Shown here piece after piece: positions 6,089 to 10,208 of a stretch of DNA of 10,208 nucleotides. The notes under the pieces were generated by a model, which saw nothing but the letters and a program-made list of their open reading frames with translations, ran no database searches and had not been told where the DNA came from. Made by a program: the position numbers and the translations under genes. Source of the DNA: a bacterium (GTDB lineage: Bacteria; Zhuqueibacterota; Zhuqueibacteria; Residuimicrobiales; Residuimicrobiaceae); NCBI GenBank assembly GCA_012523655.1, contig JAAYTV010000506.1, forward strand, positions 1 to 10,208, given 5' to 3'. The stretch's first letter is position 1. Every line of letters starts with the position of its first letter.

Positions 6089-8245
6089 TCACAACTCGAC
6101 GCCATGCAGCCGGAAATAGGCTGCGCCGGCCAGAGCGCTGCCGCTGCCCCAATCGAATCCGCTGACCCCGCACAGCCGGTCCCATCCACTGTGACCGTGG
6201 TTCTCCGCCGCTTGCCCGCGCGGCTGACGCCACCAACCCACTGGATAGAGCCGGTGGTTCTGCGGTAGAAACACGGCGGCAAAGGCCGCGCGACAGGCTG
6301 CGCAGCCACGCTGCCGCTGCTCCTCATCGCCGGTCACGCGGTAGAAATCCAAATGGGTGTCGGAAAACTGCGCCTGTCGCGCATCGTTCCATTCGCCGTC
6401 GGTGTTCATCACACCGTAGCCGCCGAAGCCATGCAGGGTGAGGAAAAAGGGATCCCAGACTTGTTGATACAGACAGAGTCGGTCCCAGACCCGTTCCGCC
6501 AGAAACAAAAAGGTCGTATCGGCTGTCGTTTCATACAGCCTCAGCAACCCGGCAGCCGCCATGTGCATACACAGGGTGTTCTGTGGCCGTTGTCCGGAAC
6601 GATGATCATAGAACAGCAACGATTTAGGACTGCATGAAAAATAGACTTCGAAATCCATCCACGCTGATTCGGGGATGATTTTCCTCGCAAGAAAACCGGC
6701 GATCTTTTTTGCGCCTGCGAGGATCTCGCTGTGCAGCGGATCCTCATTCGGCAGCAGGCAGGCCAACTCAGCCAAGCACAACAGAGAGGCGCTGTCCTCT
6801 GCACTGCTGAGGAAACGGTCCTCGGTCCAGTGCTGTTTCAGCATGTAGGGGATATAGGGGTCGCCGGATGGATGCGTCTGCAGATCTTTGAGCAAGGCCT
6901 TATGATTGACCTGCTGCACGGGCGCCTGCGTGACTGCATCGACATAGGCGGGCAGAGAGCCGTCCTCCTGCTGCAATCTGAGGATGCCGCGGCAGTACTC
7001 TTTGGCAAAGGCGATGGAGGGGGGATGCGGTTCGATATCGCGATGCCAGCGTAAAAGCTGGTAGACCGTCCAGGACATGTCGAACAGATGATAGATGCCC
7101 GGCCCGCCGCCCTGATGATGGCTGTTTTGCCAATAGGGCTTGTCGCTGAAAACAAAGACCGTAGGATACAGTCCTCTGTCCTGCGGGGCAAGGGCTACCA
7201 GGTCACGCGTGGACGCCGCTTTTTCCATCCATTCAGCCCAGTTGAGAAACCGGCCCCAGAGATGAAGCCCGTAACTGGTGCGCAAAGAATTGAACCAGGC
7301 GCAGAACCAGATGTCGTTGCGGTAACTGCGATCCAGCCGAACCGCGCCCACCGTCCGGCCATCGTACTGTGTTTCGATCCAGCGTTCCCGCAGGATCAGC
7401 GGATAGATCTGCTCAGCATACTCGGCTGGGTCCGGCCATCGTTCATTGCGCTGCGATAAATGAGGAGCCGGGGATATGGCCCACACTTTTTTCCTGCTCT
7501 GTCGCAGTGCTTCTCCGGGTTCTGCTGTGCTGGAAACCCAGAGATAGTAGCTGTGAAATAGCAGGGCGGGTTGTGCGGTAGCGGATTCAGCTGAAAAATA
7601 GATGTGATCCCTGACTCGGTGGGGGCGTAGGCCGGTATAAAAAAGCGGCGTATGCTCCTGTCGCAGCAGATTCATGGCTGCCGGCAGTGGTTGACTCTTG
7701 GCCAATTCATCCATATCGCGCACCAGAGCAGCAGCCCGCCGGCCGCATTGGGCGGTCAACACCGGACTGCGTAATACGTGTCGTCCGATCAGATCGCCGG
7801 TCTCGGGCGCTAGATGGGGCGAAAAAACTTCGCCGGGCTCCTGCCACTCCAGGAACCGCCAGATCGCTTCGAAGCACTGCACCGCCATGCCGCTGGTTTG
7901 GTCGTCTGCTGCCAGTGTTTCATGGACATGCACCCAGGCGGAATCATGGCGTAAATAAAGAAGACAATGGTAGGAACCCTGCTCGAACGGATGGTGTAGT
8001 TCAACACTGCTGAAACGCCTACCGGTGAAGGTTTCGACCTGTGCTTCCTGAACCCATTCGTAGGCACCCAGTCGATCATCGGACTGACCGGTCCGTTCTA
8101 GGATAGGGGTAAAGGCGCCGTCGGCTTCAGCAGAAGCAATCATCAGGGATAACCGGTCCGACTGCTGGTGCACATGAATCTGTACATGTTCATTGCCGAT
8201 CTGCACCGGCGGCTTGGCGACTGTTAAAGGGGAGAGTGGTTTCAT
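6089..8245 (-). CDS. Large uncharacterised (alpha/alpha)-toroid, carbohydrate-active-like protein
   Basis: This 718-residue protein has no signal peptide or membrane segment, so it is probably cytoplasmic. Residues about 10-260 are strand-rich, like the beta-sandwich domains preceding catalytic toroids in several glycoside hydrolase and polysaccharide lyase families. From about 275 onward there are repeated helix pairs rich in Trp, Tyr and His, with blocks such as RSYRNDIWFCAWFNSLRTSY, HHQGGGPGIYHLFDMSW, LRLQQEDGSLPAYVD, FGGYGVMNTDGEWNDARQAQF and, at the C-terminus (681-705), a segment opening ENHGHSGWD and closing SGFDWGSGSA. I infer a six-hairpin glycosidase or related fold, with the acidic/His-rich blocks lining an active site. 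I do not recognise a numbered family. The start is supported by AAGGA five bases before the ATG. It stands alone, 181 bp after the SDR gene and 197 bp before the oxidoreductase. The fold call is moderate; the reaction is unknown. Confidence 0.7.
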   Translation of the reverse strand: MKPLSPLTVAKPPVQIGNEHVQIHVHQQSDRLSLMIASAEADGAFTPILERTGQSDDRLGAYEWVQEAQVETFTGRRFSSVELHHPFEQGSYHCLLYLRHDSAWVHVHETLAADDQTSGMAVQCFEAIWRFLEWQEPGEVFSPHLAPETGDLIGRHVLRSPVLTAQCGRRAAALVRDMDELAKSQPLPAAMNLLRQEHTPLFYTGLRPHRVRDHIYFSAESATAQPALLFHSYYLWVSSTAEPGEALRQSRKKVWAISPAPHLSQRNERWPDPAEYAEQIYPLILRERWIETQYDGRTVGAVRLDRSYRNDIWFCAWFNSLRTSYGLHLWGRFLNWAEWMEKAASTRDLVALAPQDRGLYPTVFVFSDKPYWQNSHHQGGGPGIYHLFDMSWTVYQLLRWHRDIEPHPPSIAFAKEYCRGILRLQQEDGSLPAYVDAVTQAPVQQVNHKALLKDLQTHPSGDPYIPYMLKQHWTEDRFLSSAEDSASLLCLAELACLLPNEDPLHSEILAGAKKIAGFLARKIIPESAWMDFEVYFSCSPKSLLFYDHRSGQRPQNTLCMHMAAAGLLRLYETTADTTFLFLAERVWDRLCLYQQVWDPFFLTLHGFGGYGVMNTDGEWNDARQAQFSDTHLDFYRVTGDEEQRQRGCAACRAAFAAVFLPQNHRLYPVGWWRQPRGQAAENHGHSGWDRLCGVSGFDWGSGSALAGAAYFRLHGVEL

Positions 8246-8426
8246 GATTTCCTTGCGCCCTTTATCGATGCGCTGGATGTATGAACTGTGAGGTTTCTTG
8301 CGGCGCGCTTTGACGGATTGCGGTTGAACGCAATCAAGGCGTGCACGTCACCGGCGCTCATTTTGGGGCTGGCGCCATGGACGATCAGGGTTTTCGCCTA
8401 TCGTTTACTGTCGCGCTTGTCTGTGG

Positions 8427-9425
8427 TCAGTGTTTTATGTTTTCACTCTTCCACTCCTGCACGATTTTTTCATAGACGGCCTGTACCTCTGGATTCGGCT
8501 GTCGGCGTCTGGGATCCTGTTGAAACCAGGCCATGCATTCGGCAATGCCCTGACGGAAATTTTTCCGACAATCAAAATCCGGCGCCAATTTTTTAATCTT
8601 TGCGTTGTCGAAAACGCCCGTTTCGGCCTTATCGCCGGCTAATTTGGCGGTCAGCTCCGGCGCTGCGCGGCAAATTCGGTCCAGGTGAAGGTACACAATG
8701 TTGGGATGAGAGATATGAGCAGCGCGGCAGATCTCTGCATAAATCTGATTCCAGGTCAACACCTGATCGGAGGTGATGTGAAATATCTCTCCCAGCGCTT
8801 GTTCGTGGCCCACCAGGCCGGCCACGCCGACGCTGAAGTCAGCGGCAGAGGTCAGTGTCCACAGACTCTGGCCGTCATCATGCAGGAACACCGGCTCATG
8901 GTGCTGCAGCCGGTGGACCAGCGTATAATCGCTGCTGCTGACAAGGTTGGGAATCCACCGGCAGGAATAAGTGTGGGAAGGCCGGATGATGGTCAGCGGA
9001 AAGTGATCCTGGCGGCAGTGCTCCAGGAGCCACTCCTCACACGCCTGTTTGTTCTGCGCATATTCCGAGTACGGATTGCCGAGGGGCGAGCGTTCGGTAA
9101 GCGGCAGGTGGCGGTGGGGTTTGGCGTATACAGTGGCTGAGCTGATGAAGAGATACTGGCGGATTTTTCCGTTGAAAAGTGAAAAATCCATTTCCACATC
9201 GCTGATCTGAAAGCCGAGAAAATTCAGCACCACATCGATCTTCAGTCCTTGCAGCGCCCGCGCCATCCCTTCTCGATCGCGTCGGTCCACCATCAGCCCG
9301 GTGTAGGCCGAGGGCAGCGGGGAACGGCCGCGATGGATGACGAAAATGTTGTGGCCCCTTTGATGAAGCAGGGCGGCGCAATCGGTCGAAAGGTTGCCGG
9401 TGCCGCCGATAAATAGTATGTTCAT
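8427..9425 (-). CDS. NAD-dependent epimerase/dehydratase-like atypical SDR
   Basis: This 332-residue protein has a Rossmann fold starting MNILFIGGTGNLS: the nucleotide loop GGTGNLS (7-13) keeps the first glycines but has Ser13 where extended SDRs usually have the third Gly. The basic HRGRS (31-35) after strand 2 hints at NADP preference. The catalytic region holds FISSATVYAK (93-102), Ser95/Ser96, and YxxxK as Tyr122-AQN-Lys126. TIIRPSHTYS follows, then a C-terminal substrate domain. This fits the NAD-dependent epimerase/dehydratase group, and within it the atypical SDRs, some of which act on nucleotide sugars while others are non-enzymatic RNA-binding proteins. The start is supported by AAAGAG seven bases before the ATG. 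It follows the membrane protein gene by only 15 bp, so the two are probably cotranscribed. The substrate is unknown. Confidence 0.85.
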   Translation of the reverse strand: MNILFIGGTGNLSTDCAALLHQRGHNIFVIHRGRSPLPSAYTGLMVDRRDREGMARALQGLKIDVVLNFLGFQISDVEMDFSLFNGKIRQYLFISSATVYAKPHRHLPLTERSPLGNPYSEYAQNKQACEEWLLEHCRQDHFPLTIIRPSHTYSCRWIPNLVSSSDYTLVHRLQHHEPVFLHDDGQSLWTLTSAADFSVGVAGLVGHEQALGEIFHITSDQVLTWNQIYAEICRAAHISHPNIVYLHLDRICRAAPELTAKLAGDKAETGVFDNAKIKKLAPDFDCRKNFRQGIAECMAWFQQDPRRRQPNPEVQAVYEKIVQEWKSENIKH

Positions 9426-9440
9426 GATCGTACTCTTTAA

Positions 9441-10208
9441 TTAAATGGACTCTGAACGTGCGCCGGTTTTGTGCAACGTCGGCCACAGCAGCCAGATGAT
9501 CAACGCGCATAGCAGCAGAATCAGTCCGAGGCCGTTGAGCGCCAGCACCGATTGATCCTGATGCAACAGGGTGGTGGCTTCGTCAAAGATCTGCACCATG
9601 AAAAAGACGAGGGGATAGAACAACAGATTCTTGCCGCCGAACCAGATCAAGCTGATGACGATCCAGGCGATGGAAAGGAGAAACAGCGTGATCGACAACA
9701 GCGCCTCGCCACTGGTGCGCATGGAGCCGGGGATCATGGCTACTGCAACCAGCAGGACCAGGGCCGGCCACCAGCGTTTGTCCGGCAAATAGGTCTTGAG
9801 TATAAAGATCGTAACCGCGGTCAGGCCGGCGGTAAAGATCATGCCGGTCAGGCTGCCGGTGAGCGCAGAGAGCCAGGGCAGCGGCCCTTCGACGATCTGC
9901 GGCAGGTTGAGGCCGCTGGGCAGGGCATGCTGCGAAAACGCCGCCACCAGCAGATCGCTCGCGCGGCGGAATCCATAGCGCAACAACAGGGCGATGATGC
10001 TCGCCAGCACCGCATCGAACGCCCATTCACGGCGCAGGGGTTTGCTCAAGATGTGCCGGCTGCGGGGATAAATGGAGAAGCAGAACGCGAGAAGAAGCGC
10101 CGTCGCCACATACACGCCGATCACCGAGATCAGCACACCGATCAACGCGGTGGTTCGGAACAAATCGATGGAGATAGAGGTGGGATAGCTGGTCAGCATC
10201 TGATGCAT
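9441..10208 (-). CDS. Polytopic inner-membrane protein, C-terminal part, probably 5'-partial
   Basis: The frame runs to the right edge, where the last codon happens to be ATG; the gene probably begins outside the window. The visible 255 residues contain about six or seven hydrophobic helices (roughly 19-45, 63-79, 110-137, 147-160, 168-190, 195-209, 222-243) separated by short loops, with a positively charged loop at 49-61 (YPRSRHILSKPLRRE) and a polar tail KTGARSESI. The pattern of helices and the Pro/Gly-rich loop before the third helix recall the C-terminal membrane part of some long CPBP-type (ABI/CAAX-like) proteins, but the diagnostic EExxxR and HxxxN/B motifs are not visible, so this is only a suggestion. 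It is followed after 15 bp by the SDR gene, probably in one transcript. Coding is clear, function unknown. Confidence 0.7.
   Translation of the reverse strand: MHQMLTSYPTSISIDLFRTTALIGVLISVIGVYVATALLLAFCFSIYPRSRHILSKPLRREWAFDAVLASIIALLLRYGFRRASDLLVAAFSQHALPSGLNLPQIVEGPLPWLSALTGSLTGMIFTAGLTAVTIFILKTYLPDKRWWPALVLLVAVAMIPGSMRTSGEALLSITLFLLSIAWIVISLIWFGGKNLLFYPLVFFMVQIFDEATTLLHQDQSVLALNGLGLILLLCALIIWLLWPTLHKTGARSESI

Noticed and set aside
8288..8596. Plus-strand 102-codon frame over the SDR 3' end and the gap
   Set aside because: A hydrophobic patch gives it a superficial membrane-protein look, but it lies mostly over the SDR gene's antisense strand and has no ribosome site or homologous pattern.
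9441..10208. CPBP intramembrane protease identity for the membrane protein
   Set aside because: The catalytic EExxxR and His motifs are not present in the visible part, so only a membrane protein is claimed.
1..10208. CRISPR arrays, tRNAs, insertion sequences, phage or defence genes
   Set aside because: No regularly spaced repeats, tRNA-like folds, transposase motifs or recognisable defence domains were seen on either strand.

Overview
The window appears to come from a Gram-negative (diderm) bacterium of moderately high GC content. The evidence for an outer membrane is an MCE/Mla-type lipid transport set, a lipobox-bearing auxiliary lipoprotein, and a predicted outer-membrane beta-barrel protein ending in phenylalanine. 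One candidate promoter matches the TTG / TAnnTTTG pattern known from Bacteroidota. The protein families (glycine-zipper barrel protein, exported Gfo/Idh protein, 718-residue sugar-enzyme-like protein) would suit an FCB-group or candidate-phylum (KSB1-like) genome. This lineage guess is an inference with low confidence. No rRNA, tRNA, CRISPR array, insertion sequence or phage gene was seen.

Layout: at the left edge, one plus-strand gene (1-1026, probably missing its 5' end) encodes a glycine-zipper plus beta-barrel protein. A 171-bp convergent gap follows. Everything from 1198 to the right edge is on the minus strand. Read in the direction of transcription, it has three blocks. First comes a polytopic membrane protein (5' end outside the window), followed 15 bp later by an atypical NAD-binding SDR/epimerase-like protein (10208-8427). 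Second, after 181 bp, is a single large gene for a cytoplasmic 718-residue protein that looks like an uncharacterised (alpha/alpha)-toroid carbohydrate-active protein (8245-6089). Third, after a 197-bp gap with a weak terminator, a promoter candidate and two mutually exclusive hairpins, come five closely spaced genes (5891-1198; gaps of 27, 24, 1 and 10 bp): a Gfo/Idh/MocA-type oxidoreductase with a possible export signal, a secreted M15-type peptidase, an MCE/MlaD-like protein, an ABC-transport auxiliary lipoprotein, and an MlaE permease fused to a STAS domain.

How they may work together: the MCE protein, lipoprotein and STAS-MlaE permease are three of the four parts expected of an Mla-like phospholipid/hydrophobe transporter that bridges inner and outer membranes. 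The ATPase (MlaF-like) is absent from the window, and the gene order is not the usual permease-ATPase-MCE. The peptidase upstream suggests a cell-envelope theme. The oxidoreductase, 718-residue protein and SDR suggest carbohydrate chemistry, but no substrate can be deduced. The most interesting points are the ATPase-less transporter in an apparent operon with an exported oxidoreductase and a peptidase, the two possible starts that would decide the oxidoreductase's location, and the structured leader in front of that operon.
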